DNA of 46,462 bases from an uncultured Bacillota bacterium. Its GTDB lineage: Bacteria; Bacillota_I; Bacilli_A; RFN20; CAG-631. The DNA lies in contig CAJJXN010000005.1 in assembly GCA_905197115.1 (NCBI GenBank), positions 1 to 46,462 of the forward strand. The letters are read 5' to 3'. Of this stretch, positions 16,196-24,276 are shown piece by piece (the stretch's first letter is position 1; every line of letters starts with the position of its first letter). The position numbers and the translations under genes were made by a program. The notes under the pieces were generated by a model. It did no database searches and was not told the DNA's origin. It saw only the letters and a program-made list of their open reading frames with translations.

Positions 16196-16256
16196 AAACC
16201 TCCTTTTTAAAAACCTTTACTATTATAGCACTTTAATTTTTAAATAAAAGAGGTTT
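16196..16256 (-). promoter_or_regulatory. Hairpin overlapping the antiporter SD, and -10 box
   Basis: In the minus-strand transcript AAACCTCTTTT (16256-16246) can pair with AAAAGGAGGTTT (16207-16196), one G bulged, followed by a U-run. The 3' arm is the antiporter SD, so the fold would terminate read-through from the M19 gene or hide the SD. A TATAAT at 16227-16222 lies in the loop and could start a transcript without the 5' arm. Confidence 0.45.
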
Positions 16257-16261
16257 ATGGT

Positions 16262-17239
16262 TTATTTTAAGACTTTTTTAAAAAGATTTAAAATGTTTTC
16301 GTAGCAAATTTTTTTTATTTCTTCTTCATTAAAGCCTTCTTTTTGAAGTTCATTTACGAGTAAAGAAAGCATGGAACAATCTTTCATTTCTAAATTGTAA
16401 GGGATGCCATCAAAATCAGACCCTAACCCTACACAATCAATTCCTCCGATAGAGACGATATGTTTGATATGTTTTACTATATCTTTAACATAACTTTTAT
16501 GTTCAAAATGTGTATTTTTATCAACTAAAAAATCAGCACAATAATTAACGCCAATGACACATCCTTTTTGAGCCATTTTTAAAATTAAATCATCACTTAG
16601 ATTACGGCAATGAAAATGAATATTTCGCGCATTAGAATGACTTGCTACGAAAGGTTGTTTGCTGTATTTTAAAACATCATAAGTGCCTTTATCTGATAGA
16701 TGAGAGACATCAATAATGATTCCAAGCTCATTCATTTTTTCTACCATTTTAATTCCAAAAGGAGTAAGTCCATCTTTTTGATTCGGATGATAAAAATCAG
16801 GGTTATCTTTGTTAAATAGAAAGTTTGGATACCCAATTTCATTGTAATAATTCCAAGTTAAAGTAATCATACGAACACCTAAATCATAAAAATATTGCAA
16901 GTTTTCTAAATTGTTTTCTATGACTGCACCTTCTTCAATCGTTAAAATAGCTGCGATTTTTCCCTTATCTTGAATTTTTAAAATATCTTGATAAGTAAAA
17001 GCTTGTTCAATATCGTTTTCATTTTTCTTAATTTGTTCTTTGAAAATAGTAATCATTTCATTACAAGTTTTAAATAAATTTTGGTTTGAAAAAGGGACAA
17101 ACATAGCAAAACATTGAGCTAAATAGTTTCCTTTTTTTAATTTTGAAATATCGATAGATAACGCATTTTCTTTTAAAGAAATAGATGAATCTTTATAAAT
17201 ACAAGAAAAAGTATCACAATGCATATCAATAATTTTCAT
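16262..17239 (-). CDS. Membrane dipeptidase-like M19 family zinc peptidase
   Basis: A 325-residue M19 (renal dipeptidase-type) enzyme that cleaves dipeptides, including D-configured ones in known members. Metal-site features: H7-x-D9 (DMHCDT), the glutamate of IEEGA, the histidines of DVSH and ASHSNAR, and the aspartate of GSDFDG. Length is typical. SD GAGGAG precedes ATG 17239, 12 bp after the RluA gene, so it belongs to the same minus-strand operon. A role in dipeptide nutrition or wall-peptide recycling is inferred. Confidence 0.92.
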   Translation of the reverse strand: MKIIDMHCDTFSCIYKDSSISLKENALSIDISKLKKGNYLAQCFAMFVPFSNQNLFKTCNEMITIFKEQIKKNENDIEQAFTYQDILKIQDKGKIAAILTIEEGAVIENNLENLQYFYDLGVRMITLTWNYYNEIGYPNFLFNKDNPDFYHPNQKDGLTPFGIKMVEKMNELGIIIDVSHLSDKGTYDVLKYSKQPFVASHSNARNIHFHCRNLSDDLILKMAQKGCVIGVNYCADFLVDKNTHFEHKSYVKDIVKHIKHIVSIGGIDCVGLGSDFDGIPYNLEMKDCSMLSLLVNELQKEGFNEEEIKKICYENILNLFKKVLK

Positions 17240-17251
17240 AAATGAATCTCC

Positions 17252-18166
17252 TCACTTTTTAAACAAAGTTTCAAATGAAGTAGGAAGCTTTGCTTTAAAA
17301 GTATATGTTTTATTTGTTTCAGGATGAACAAATTCAAGCACATAAGCATGTAATCCTAGACGATTAAGAGGATTAGATGTTGGTCCATATTTCGTGTCTC
17401 CAATAATTTTATGACCTAAATCAGACATATGAACACGAATTTGATTTTTTCTACCGGTATCAATAAAAACATTTAGAAGTGAATAATTTTTATTTTCTTT
17501 TAAAACTTCATAATGAGTTGTAGCCTTTTGACCGTCATTTTTATTCTTACTTGAATACATTAAATTAGTTTTCGTTTCTTTTAAATAGGAAGTAATATCT
17601 CCTTTTTTTTGTGAAAGTTTTCCTTCGACAATCGCCATATATTGACGAATCGTTACGAGTTCATTCCAATGCAATTGTAATTTATTTCTTAATTTTTCAT
17701 TTTTGACAAATACCAATACGCCAGATGTATCCTTATCAATACGATGAACGATATAAATGCGATTTTTTTTGTTTTTTAAACAAACATAATCCATCATAAT
17801 TCGATAAGCAGTTGCTTTAATTTCTTTTTCATTGGAAATGGATAAGAGACCAGAAGGTTTATTGATAACTAAAAATTCTTCATCTTCAAAAATAATTTCA
17901 GGTAATTCTTGTTTATTTTTAACCATTGTTTTATGAACTGGATTTTTAGATATTTGGATTAGATCCCCTTTTGATAATAAAAAATCAAATTGTGAAATCG
18001 CACAGCCATCTAATAAAACTTGTTTATTCGACATTAAATGTTTAATGTTATTGCGTGACATTGTTGTTAATTTTTGTTGTAAAAAAGCAAATAAAGAGAT
18101 CGATTCTTTTACTTGAAATTGGTGAGTGATAATGAGTTTAGTTTCTTTGTTATTATTCTTTATCAT
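17252..18166 (-). CDS. RluA-family rRNA/tRNA pseudouridine synthase
   Basis: A 304-residue enzyme converting specific uridines in RNA to pseudouridine. An S4-like RNA-binding domain (about 20-75) precedes the catalytic domain; the catalytic aspartate is D144 in VHRIDKDTSG. Further conserved segments are INKPSGLL and GRKNQIRVHM near the C-terminal half. Close to RluD-type proteins, but the target site cannot be assigned. Its start overlaps the upstream unknown gene by 14 bp, showing translational coupling. Confidence 0.93.
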   Translation of the reverse strand: MIKNNNKETKLIITHQFQVKESISLFAFLQQKLTTMSRNNIKHLMSNKQVLLDGCAISQFDFLLSKGDLIQISKNPVHKTMVKNKQELPEIIFEDEEFLVINKPSGLLSISNEKEIKATAYRIMMDYVCLKNKKNRIYIVHRIDKDTSGVLVFVKNEKLRNKLQLHWNELVTIRQYMAIVEGKLSQKKGDITSYLKETKTNLMYSSKNKNDGQKATTHYEVLKENKNYSLLNVFIDTGRKNQIRVHMSDLGHKIIGDTKYGPTSNPLNRLGLHAYVLEFVHPETNKTYTFKAKLPTSFETLFKK

Positions 18167-18857
18167 AAAGTTTTCCTATTGTGTGTGGAATATTTAAAGC
18201 TAAAAATTCTTCATAGTCTTTTGTTTTACAAAATAAATAAGCATTTTTAGAGTTATTCATTATCCCCATTTGAAGATCATTGTCAAAGTAAAAAGTAGAA
18301 TCTTGGTAAAAATTTTGTTTGCTTGAAAGCATTGAAAATAAGGATTTTTGCTTAAGATAGAATTGTTTTAAAGGTTCTGTTAATTTTAAATTAAAAATAT
18401 CCAATAATTGATGTAAATATATTTCAATTGAAAAATGAGATAAAGATTGGTTAATTAAAGATGTATCTAAAATTTCTTTAATTTCGTCATATTTATGCTC
18501 ATTTGGCTCCATTTTTGCTAAATAGGCTTCATTGTCATATATTTGTTTTAGATTTTCTAAGGTTTTATACATTCCAGTATCAAAGAAAACATTTATTTTA
18601 TCTAAAAAATCGCTATTAAATTGTTTGTCAAATTCATCTTGTCGTTCTAAATAATTATTTTTAAAAGTTTTTCTTTTTTCTTCAAACTGAGAAAGAACCA
18701 TTTTACGATCTTTTTCATAAATATTTTCCAAAACATCCAAAGAACAAAAATAATCGTGTTTGCAACAAAAACTTACGCGATTAGAACGTTTCAAAACAAA
18801 TTGAAGTAAAGACTGTAATTTTTTCCCTCGTATATTTTTTTTGATTTCAATTAACAT
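18153..18857 (-). CDS. Unknown protein coupled to HAD and RluA genes
   Basis: A 234-residue protein I do not recognise. Residues 31-38 hold a cluster C31-C32-x-H34-x3-C38 that could bind metal. Residues about 45-150 are rich in charged and aromatic residues and look helical, perhaps coiled-coil. No signal peptide or membrane helix. It overlaps the HAD gene (7 bp) and the RluA gene (14 bp), and SD AAGGAGG precedes ATG 18857, so it is clearly a translated part of this operon. Its link to RNA modification is only positional. Confidence 0.75.
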   Translation of the reverse strand: MLIEIKKNIRGKKLQSLLQFVLKRSNRVSFCCKHDYFCSLDVLENIYEKDRKMVLSQFEEKRKTFKNNYLERQDEFDKQFNSDFLDKINVFFDTGMYKTLENLKQIYDNEAYLAKMEPNEHKYDEIKEILDTSLINQSLSHFSIEIYLHQLLDIFNLKLTEPLKQFYLKQKSLFSMLSSKQNFYQDSTFYFDNDLQMGIMNNSKNAYLFCKTKDYEEFLALNIPHTIGKLYDKE

Positions 18858-19657
18858 AACGTTTCCTCCTTTTCTTTTTTGTTTATTTTTTCAAAAATAT
18901 GATGAATTACCCCATCATGATTATTATCTTGTTGTGTAATTTCATCAGCCATCTCTTTGATATAATCTTTTGCATTTTTCATCGCGATACCACAATGTGC
19001 ATATTGAATAATTTCTACGTCATTTTGTCCATCGCCAAAAAAAGCTAAATTTTCTTTGGTTGTATGATAATAATTTAAAATAATGTCAATGCCTTCTTTT
19101 TTGGATAAAGTTTTAAGATAAACTTCTCCAAAATGGTCACCCCAAAATCGATAATCATAGTGTGGATTTTGAGTAATAATTTCTTTTACTTTTAATTGAG
19201 CTTTCTTATCTTTAACCATTAAAACGAGAGAAAAAGGATCTTCTTTTAATGTTTCTTTAAGATTGCCAATGATTTGTTTTTCTTTTTCCACCCATGGTAT
19301 TTCTTGTAATAAATAACTATTGTTTTTATCTTCTGAAATCATATTGGTAATAGAAGAAAGAAATTCTGAATGATTCATTAAATCAAAGATAAAATGTTTA
19401 TCCATCGTTTGGTAATGCAAATACTTTTTTTCTTTTGGTAAGTAAACAGCTGCCCCATTATATAAAACGGCAGGAGTATCAAGTTCACAGGCTTCATAAA
19501 CAGGCTTAGCTCTTAGCCAAGTTCTACCTGTAGTTAAAATAATCTTATAACCCATTTTAGTTAATTTTTTAATGCCTTCAATGGTATGTTTAGAAAGGGT
19601 AGAATCATCCATAACGAGTGTTCCATCAATATCAATTGCAATGATTTTTTCTTTCAT
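18851..19657 (-). CDS. Cof-type HAD-family phosphatase
   Basis: A 268-residue HAD hydrolase of the Cof/YidA subfamily, which removes phosphate from sugar phosphates, FMN, PLP and similar metabolites. Motif I is D9-I-D11-G-T, motif II LTTGR, and motif IV FFGDGQND with a large cap domain (about 80-185) between. The open frame reaches 19678, but that ATG overlaps the SD AAAGGAGC; the next ATG at 19657 has proper spacing and starts directly before the HAD core. First gene of the operon. Confidence 0.92.
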   Translation of the reverse strand: MKEKIIAIDIDGTLVMDDSTLSKHTIEGIKKLTKMGYKIILTTGRTWLRAKPVYEACELDTPAVLYNGAAVYLPKEKKYLHYQTMDKHFIFDLMNHSEFLSSITNMISEDKNNSYLLQEIPWVEKEKQIIGNLKETLKEDPFSLVLMVKDKKAQLKVKEIITQNPHYDYRFWGDHFGEVYLKTLSKKEGIDIILNYYHTTKENLAFFGDGQNDVEIIQYAHCGIAMKNAKDYIKEMADEITQQDNNHDGVIHHIFEKINKKEKEETLC

Positions 19658-19699
19658 AGTTTTGCTCCTTTCTATCATAAAATTTAGTGGTGATACTTT

Positions 19700-19924
19700 A
19701 TGTTATATCGTATTTTATTATTTTTAGTAGGCCTTGCTTTTGCTACCATGGGTATTATGTTTACAGTCATATTTATTTCTTATTTAGAACCAAATTATAC
19801 TTTTTATGAATTTTATCATTTCGTAATAAGAAGATTTGAGACCTTGTTGGTTCCAATTGGTTTAATTCTTATGATGATTGCTTGTTTTGCTAAATTTAAA
19901 ATTTTTAAGAAAACGCTTATCTAA
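19700..19924 (+). CDS. Small two-helix membrane protein
   Basis: A 74-residue protein with two hydrophobic helices (about 4-28 and 49-67) separated by an aromatic, charged loop. The pattern, LLFLVGLAF, then FISYL, then RRFETLLVPIGLILM, looks like a conserved small family in low-GC Gram-positives, though I cannot name it. SD is weak (GGTGATA). Its stop overlaps the 3' end of trpS on the other strand by 8 bp, and no terminator is seen between them. Confidence 0.55.
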   Translation: MLYRILLFLVGLAFATMGIMFTVIFISYLEPNYTFYEFYHFVIRRFETLLVPIGLILMMIACFAKFKIFKKTLI

Positions 19925-20900
19925 GACCAATTGTGTTATATACTCGATTACGCGTTTTTGAAGCCACTTCTTTGGCTTTTTTTGCTCCTTCTTGTAAAAC
20001 TTTTTCAATGATATTATTTTGTTTAATTTCATTAACTTTATTTTGAAGCGTTGCTAATTCATTACAAACGACATCGGCAACAGCTTTTTTAAAAGTACCA
20101 TAACCTGAAGTTGCAAATTCATTTTCTAAATCTGAAATAGAGCGATTGGTTAAAGCAGACATAATGGTTAATAAATTGGAAATTCCTGGTTTGCTTTCCA
20201 TATCATATTTTACAAGATTATCACTATCGGTAACAGCGCTCATAATTTTTTTGCGAGTAACTTTAAGATCTTCTAATAATAAAATTGTACCTTTGTCTGA
20301 TTCGGATTTAGCCATTTTTTTGCATGGATTTGATAAAGAATAAATTTTGGCCCCTTGAGCAGGAACGACTGGTTCTGGAACGACAAAAGTTTCTTGATAA
20401 TGATTGTTAAAACGAATAGCTAAATCTCGTGCTAATTCTACATGTTGCTTTTGGTCAATTCCAACAGGTACATATTGTGCATCATATAATAAAATATCCG
20501 CAGCCATTAAAGTTGGATAAAGAAAAATACCTGTAGGAATACTTTCATTTTTTAATTTTTGTGTTTTATCTTTGTATTGAGTCATGCGATTTAATTCGCC
20601 CATATAGGAGTTACAAGCCATAATATAACCTAATTCTGCATGTTCACTGACATCACTTTGACGAAACAAACAAACTTTATTTGGATCAAGTCCACATGCT
20701 AAATAAATTGCTAAAACATTTTCACTATTTTCTTTTAATTCTTTTGGATCAATGGGTAAAGTTAAAGCATGTAAATCTGCTAAAAAGATATACATATCAT
20801 ATTCATTTTGAAATTGAATAAATTGTTTTAATGCGCCGATGTAATTACCCAAAGTTAACATTCCTGTTGGTTTAATTCCACTAATCATTCTTTTGTTCAT
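19917..20900 (-). CDS. trpS: Tryptophanyl-tRNA synthetase
   Basis: A 327-residue class Ic synthetase that charges tRNA-Trp. The HIGH-like signature is TLGN (16-19) in SGIKPTGMLTLGNYIG, and the KMSKS-like signature is KMAKS (195-199). Length is normal for bacterial TrpS. Two ATGs lie 6 nt apart; SD AAGGAGG (20915-20909) is 2 nt from the first and 8 nt from the second, so 20900 is chosen. It is controlled by the T-box leader directly upstream. Confidence 0.96.
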   Translation of the reverse strand: MNKRMISGIKPTGMLTLGNYIGALKQFIQFQNEYDMYIFLADLHALTLPIDPKELKENSENVLAIYLACGLDPNKVCLFRQSDVSEHAELGYIMACNSYMGELNRMTQYKDKTQKLKNESIPTGIFLYPTLMAADILLYDAQYVPVGIDQKQHVELARDLAIRFNNHYQETFVVPEPVVPAQGAKIYSLSNPCKKMAKSESDKGTILLLEDLKVTRKKIMSAVTDSDNLVKYDMESKPGISNLLTIMSALTNRSISDLENEFATSGYGTFKKAVADVVCNELATLQNKVNEIKQNNIIEKVLQEGAKKAKEVASKTRNRVYNTIGLR

Positions 20901-20920
20901 TTTCATATCCTCCTTAAAAT

Positions 20921-21120
20921 AAAAAAACGCTTATCCATTAAAGGACAAGCGTAATCGCCTGCGGTACCACCTTTATTGCAATAAATAATTCATTGCCTCT
21001 TACTTTCTCTATAACGGGAGAACCCGGCAGATGCCTTCAAAGGGTCCATTTATCTAGTTTATCTTGTTAGAATTCCACCATTTTCTAACTCTCTATGAAG
21101 ACTCGACTAGTTTTACTTCC
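20921..21120 (-). promoter_or_regulatory. Tryptophan T-box leader of trpS
   Basis: A T-box riboswitch that reads uncharged tRNA-Trp. The T-box core GGTGGTACCGC is at 20971-20961 (minus strand), where the bulge pairs with the tRNA 3' end. A UGG tryptophan specifier codon lies at 21048-21046 in the context AAATGGACC. Stem I features (AGAGAG at 21095-21090; the GTTAG/CTAAC hairpin) lie upstream. The terminator pairs ACGCTTGTCC (20952-20943) with GGATAAGCGT (20936-20927), then seven U. Low charged tRNA-Trp should favour read-through into trpS. Confidence 0.93.
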
Positions 21121-21138
21121 TTATCATCAGTTTAACAT

Positions 21139-21166
21139 ATTCTATCATATTTCAAAAAAAAAGCAA
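21139..21166 (-). promoter_or_regulatory. Promoter of the T-box-trpS transcript
   Basis: On the minus strand TTGCTT (21166-21161), 16 bp, TAGAAT (21144-21139). The -35 box lies in the 3' arm and T-run of the preceding gene's terminator. Confidence 0.55.
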
Positions 21167-21183
21167 ATTAAAATCTAATTTGC
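21163..21183 (-). terminator. Terminator overlapping the lipoprotein stop codon
   Basis: GCAAATTA (21183-21176) and TAATTTGC (21170-21163) form an 8-bp stem on the minus strand, followed by nine T. The TAG stop (21177-21175) spans stem and loop. Confidence 0.8.
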
Positions 21184-21579
21184 CTTTTCAAAACGAAGTA
21201 TGACTTGATAACCTTGTAAACTTTGTGAAATTTCAATTGTATGGGTTTCAGCATCATAGTCAATTTCTTCAGTTACTTTAGTAGAATTTTGTTTAGTTGT
21301 CATTTCAATAATGGTTAATTCTTTATTAATCGACCATGTACCTTTTTGAGAAGTTATTACACCATAAACTTTGTTCTCAAGTATGTACTTTCCACTTGAT
21401 TTTAATTCAATCGTATTATAATCATAAGTGCTGACACTGACTCCAGGTAAACCACTCACATAAGAAAGTTCATATTTGCCACAAACGTCTTTTGGATGAT
21501 ATCCATTACAACCAGTTAAAGATAAAATCATAATAATGCATGTACACAAACTTAAAATCCACTTTTTTAAATGTTTCAT
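21175..21579 (-). CDS. Small lipoprotein of unknown function
   Basis: A 134-residue secreted protein with a lipoprotein signal peptide; the lipobox is LTGC with the acylated cysteine at about residue 24. The mature part (GKYELS, then YNTIELKSSGKYIL, then KGTWSINKELTIIEM) has the alternating pattern of a small beta-barrel resembling lipocalin-like domains. SD GAGAGGG precedes ATG 21579, with TTGTAT-16-TATAAT (21630-21603) as promoter. It lies 68 bp after yfhO but has its own promoter. Confidence 0.8.
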   Translation of the reverse strand: MKHLKKWILSLCTCIIMILSLTGCNGYHPKDVCGKYELSYVSGLPGVSVSTYDYNTIELKSSGKYILENKVYGVITSQKGTWSINKELTIIEMTTKQNSTKVTEEIDYDAETHTIEISQSLQGYQVILRFEKAN

Positions 21580-21602
21580 ATTTCAGCCCTCTCTTTAATT
21601 TA

Positions 21603-21630
21603 ATTATACTTGAAATAATAATAAATACAA
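21603..21630 (-). promoter_or_regulatory. Promoter of the small lipoprotein gene
   Basis: On the minus strand TTGTAT (21630-21625), 16 bp, TATAAT (21608-21603). Confidence 0.6.
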
Positions 21631-21647
21631 AGAAATAAAAATTAAAT

Positions 21648-24119
21648 TTATTTTTTGCGTTTTGAGCAAGATTTTATGATGTCATAGGTTATATAGCTCA
21701 TTAAAAAGATAATCGTAATAAAAGTGACAATTTTACCTTGATGTAAATAAGGAGTTTCGTAAAATAATTCAATGGTATGTTCTCCTTCTTCTATATCAAG
21801 ACCTAAAAAACCAATATTTGCTTTATATAAAGCAGCCGGTTTTGAATCAATTTTTGCTTTCCAACCTTTCGAATAAGGAATGGAAAAGAACAATGCTCCT
21901 GAAACATCTTGGTTCATTTTACCCTTAAATGAATTATGAGCATATTCAAAATGATACGCTGATTTTAAATTCTCATATTGAGCAACAAAATCATCCATTT
22001 TATAAATTGAAAAAGAATAGTTTTGAAGATTATAAACGCCTTTTTTTAAGAAAGTAATGGTTACTTCCACATCTTCATTTTCATAGTAACCTAAATTAAA
22101 ACTATAATCATGAATACCACTATACATTTGTTGACCTTTTGATACAATCGTTTGCATGTAATAAGCTTTTTTGGATTCAATTGTAATGGTTTGCTTTGTT
22201 GTAGTAGTAAAATCTAAAATATTAAAATAAAGTTCAGAATTTATAACATTTGGAACGTGAAAGGTTAAAGAAGCGTTGTCTTTTAAAACATTAACTTTAT
22301 TATTTTTAAGAATTTCAATTTCTGTAGTTTTTTCGGGTTGAATTTCATTTAAAGTCATTGTTTTGTTAAGATATTCTTTTTCGTTAATTAAATTTGAATC
22401 CACAATTATATTTTCCATTAAAGCGACTTGACGTTCTTCAAGAGGAAGAGAGTAAAATTGTTTTTCGCTCATTTTTTGAGAATAAAAGATACCCATTGGT
22501 AGATAATAAGAATTTTGATAAAGATTTTCATTTACTTTTTCATAATGATAAGGAATATGATCTTGATTTTCACTAATGTAATATTTTATTGATAATAAGG
22601 ATTGAATTGCGATTCTTTGATTTAAACCAGAGATACCTAAAGTATGATTCGAATTATACATGCCAATACTTTTTAAAAATTCAAAAATATATTCATTAGA
22701 AATGGTATTGTATTGATACGTTCCATTATATAAATTATTGATAGGTTTATTGACGTAATTGTACATATATTGAGGATTGTTTTCTTTATCAGTTCTAAAA
22801 AAATCTTTATCTTGATTTTGTAAGTGAGACACCTCTTTTTCTTGTGTCGTATATAAGGAATTCCATGTATCTCCATTATCAAACTCTTTTGAATAAAAAA
22901 TATTGGCAAAATTAGCGTAAACTAACGTTACAACAAATAAAATAGAAACGATTTTTTGTTGAGTTACATAGCGAATAAAAAATTGTTTTGCTTTCTTTTC
23001 TTCTTTTATTTGATGATGTTCTAAATAATAATTTAAAGAAAAAGCCATACACATGCACATTACAAAATCAAGTAAGAAGAGCCAACGATTATTACTGTAA
23101 TTGAAGAAATTCATGATATAACCAAAAAATGGAATAAATAAGCCACAAGTTAAAATAATCAGAGAGATTTTATAAGTTTTGTTCCCTTTAATGAAAAAGA
23201 AAGGAACAAGACAAATAAGCATAATTGGATTAGTCATAATTGGAGTATAATGACTGGTTGTTAAAAGAGGAAGTAGTGGAGAGAAAATAATCGATAAATA
23301 ATAAAATATATCAAAATAACCGATTCCTTTTGAACCACTACGAGCACTATGAATAAATCCATAAAGTAATGGTAAAAGCATGAAGGAAGCTAATAAAATA
23401 GCAACCGCATACCAAAAAGCGACTTTCCCGACTTGTTTTATAAAGCTTAAAAAAGTTTTGTTTTGTCGATTCATTTCAAAATAATAAAGAATGGTATAAA
23501 TTACAACAAAGATAGAAACCATGTAGAACATATAAAAAGAACTAATAAAGCATAAAAATGTCGATACAATCAACAAATATGGTCGTTTGTTTTCAAATAA
23601 AAGCTCAATGCCATAAATGATTAAAGGTAAAAAGATGACTCCTCCTGTTAAATCAGGATGACGCGGTAAAGTAAATAAAACAAAACCACTAATCATGTAA
23701 ATGGAGGAAATGACAATTGAAAGAGAAGTTCGAATTTTTTTATGTTGTAAATATAGAAACATAAATAAACCACAAGTTAGAAATTTAAGAATAACTACAA
23801 TCGAATAAGTAAGTAAGAAATTTGAAAAAGGAAAGATGTACAAAAATATATTAAATGGGTCTAAAATTAAATAATAAATAAAACTCACAAAATAATCTGC
23901 ACCTAAACCTATTTTAAAATCATATGATCCCAAAATTAAGCCACTTTCTTTAAAGTAATGTAAAAAAGTTGCATGTTGAGTAATGCCATCTCTTTCTTTT
24001 ATATTTCCAATCCAAGCTAAATAATTTCCACGACAAAAATAAGGCAGTAAAACGATTAAAATCGTGCCAAGTAGTGTTATCATTAGCCATAAATATTTAT
24101 TTGTTTTTAACTTTAACAT
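21648..24119 (-). CDS. YfhO-family membrane glycosyltransferase-like protein
   Basis: An 823-residue protein of the YfhO family. It has about 12 membrane helices in residues 8-400, a large extracytoplasmic domain (about 410-785) and one last helice near 795-815. An acidic, aromatic first outer loop (GNIKERDGITQH) and DPFNIF, then FTLPRHPDLTGG, are the usual conserved sites of this GT-C-type fold. B. subtilis YfhO is reported to glycosylate lipoteichoic acid using a lipid-linked sugar. A similar envelope-glycan role is likely but the acceptor is unknown. It follows the promoter TTGTAA-17-TATAAT with a very short leader; SD is modest (GGTGA). Confidence 0.82.
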   Translation of the reverse strand: MLKLKTNKYLWLMITLLGTILIVLLPYFCRGNYLAWIGNIKERDGITQHATFLHYFKESGLILGSYDFKIGLGADYFVSFIYYLILDPFNIFLYIFPFSNFLLTYSIVVILKFLTCGLFMFLYLQHKKIRTSLSIVISSIYMISGFVLFTLPRHPDLTGGVIFLPLIIYGIELLFENKRPYLLIVSTFLCFISSFYMFYMVSIFVVIYTILYYFEMNRQNKTFLSFIKQVGKVAFWYAVAILLASFMLLPLLYGFIHSARSGSKGIGYFDIFYYLSIIFSPLLPLLTTSHYTPIMTNPIMLICLVPFFFIKGNKTYKISLIILTCGLFIPFFGYIMNFFNYSNNRWLFLLDFVMCMCMAFSLNYYLEHHQIKEEKKAKQFFIRYVTQQKIVSILFVVTLVYANFANIFYSKEFDNGDTWNSLYTTQEKEVSHLQNQDKDFFRTDKENNPQYMYNYVNKPINNLYNGTYQYNTISNEYIFEFLKSIGMYNSNHTLGISGLNQRIAIQSLLSIKYYISENQDHIPYHYEKVNENLYQNSYYLPMGIFYSQKMSEKQFYSLPLEERQVALMENIIVDSNLINEKEYLNKTMTLNEIQPEKTTEIEILKNNKVNVLKDNASLTFHVPNVINSELYFNILDFTTTTKQTITIESKKAYYMQTIVSKGQQMYSGIHDYSFNLGYYENEDVEVTITFLKKGVYNLQNYSFSIYKMDDFVAQYENLKSAYHFEYAHNSFKGKMNQDVSGALFFSIPYSKGWKAKIDSKPAALYKANIGFLGLDIEEGEHTIELFYETPYLHQGKIVTFITIIFLMSYITYDIIKSCSKRKK

Positions 24120-24136
24120 TTATTTCACCATTATTT

Positions 24137-24165
24137 ATTATAAACTTGCTAAAAAATGATTACAA
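24137..24165 (-). promoter_or_regulatory. Promoter of the yfhO-like gene
   Basis: On the minus strand TTGTAA (24165-24160), 17 bp, TATAAT (24142-24137). The predicted transcript start is only about 10 nt before ATG 24119. Confidence 0.7.
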
Positions 24166-24219
24166 GATAATCAAGACGATTCTAAGTAAATTAGGAATTT
24201 TAAACATTATTAATAAAAA

Positions 24220-24254
24220 AATTAGGATATAAAGATGGGGTTTATATCCTAATT
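24220..24254 (-). terminator. Terminator of the RCC1-protein gene
   Basis: A perfect 14-bp stem, AATTAGGATATAAA (24220-24233) and TTTATATCCTAATT (24241-24254), with loop GATGGGG. On the minus strand it is followed by seven T. Confidence 0.9.
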
Positions 24255-24276
24255 ATGATAGATAAAATAAATTATA

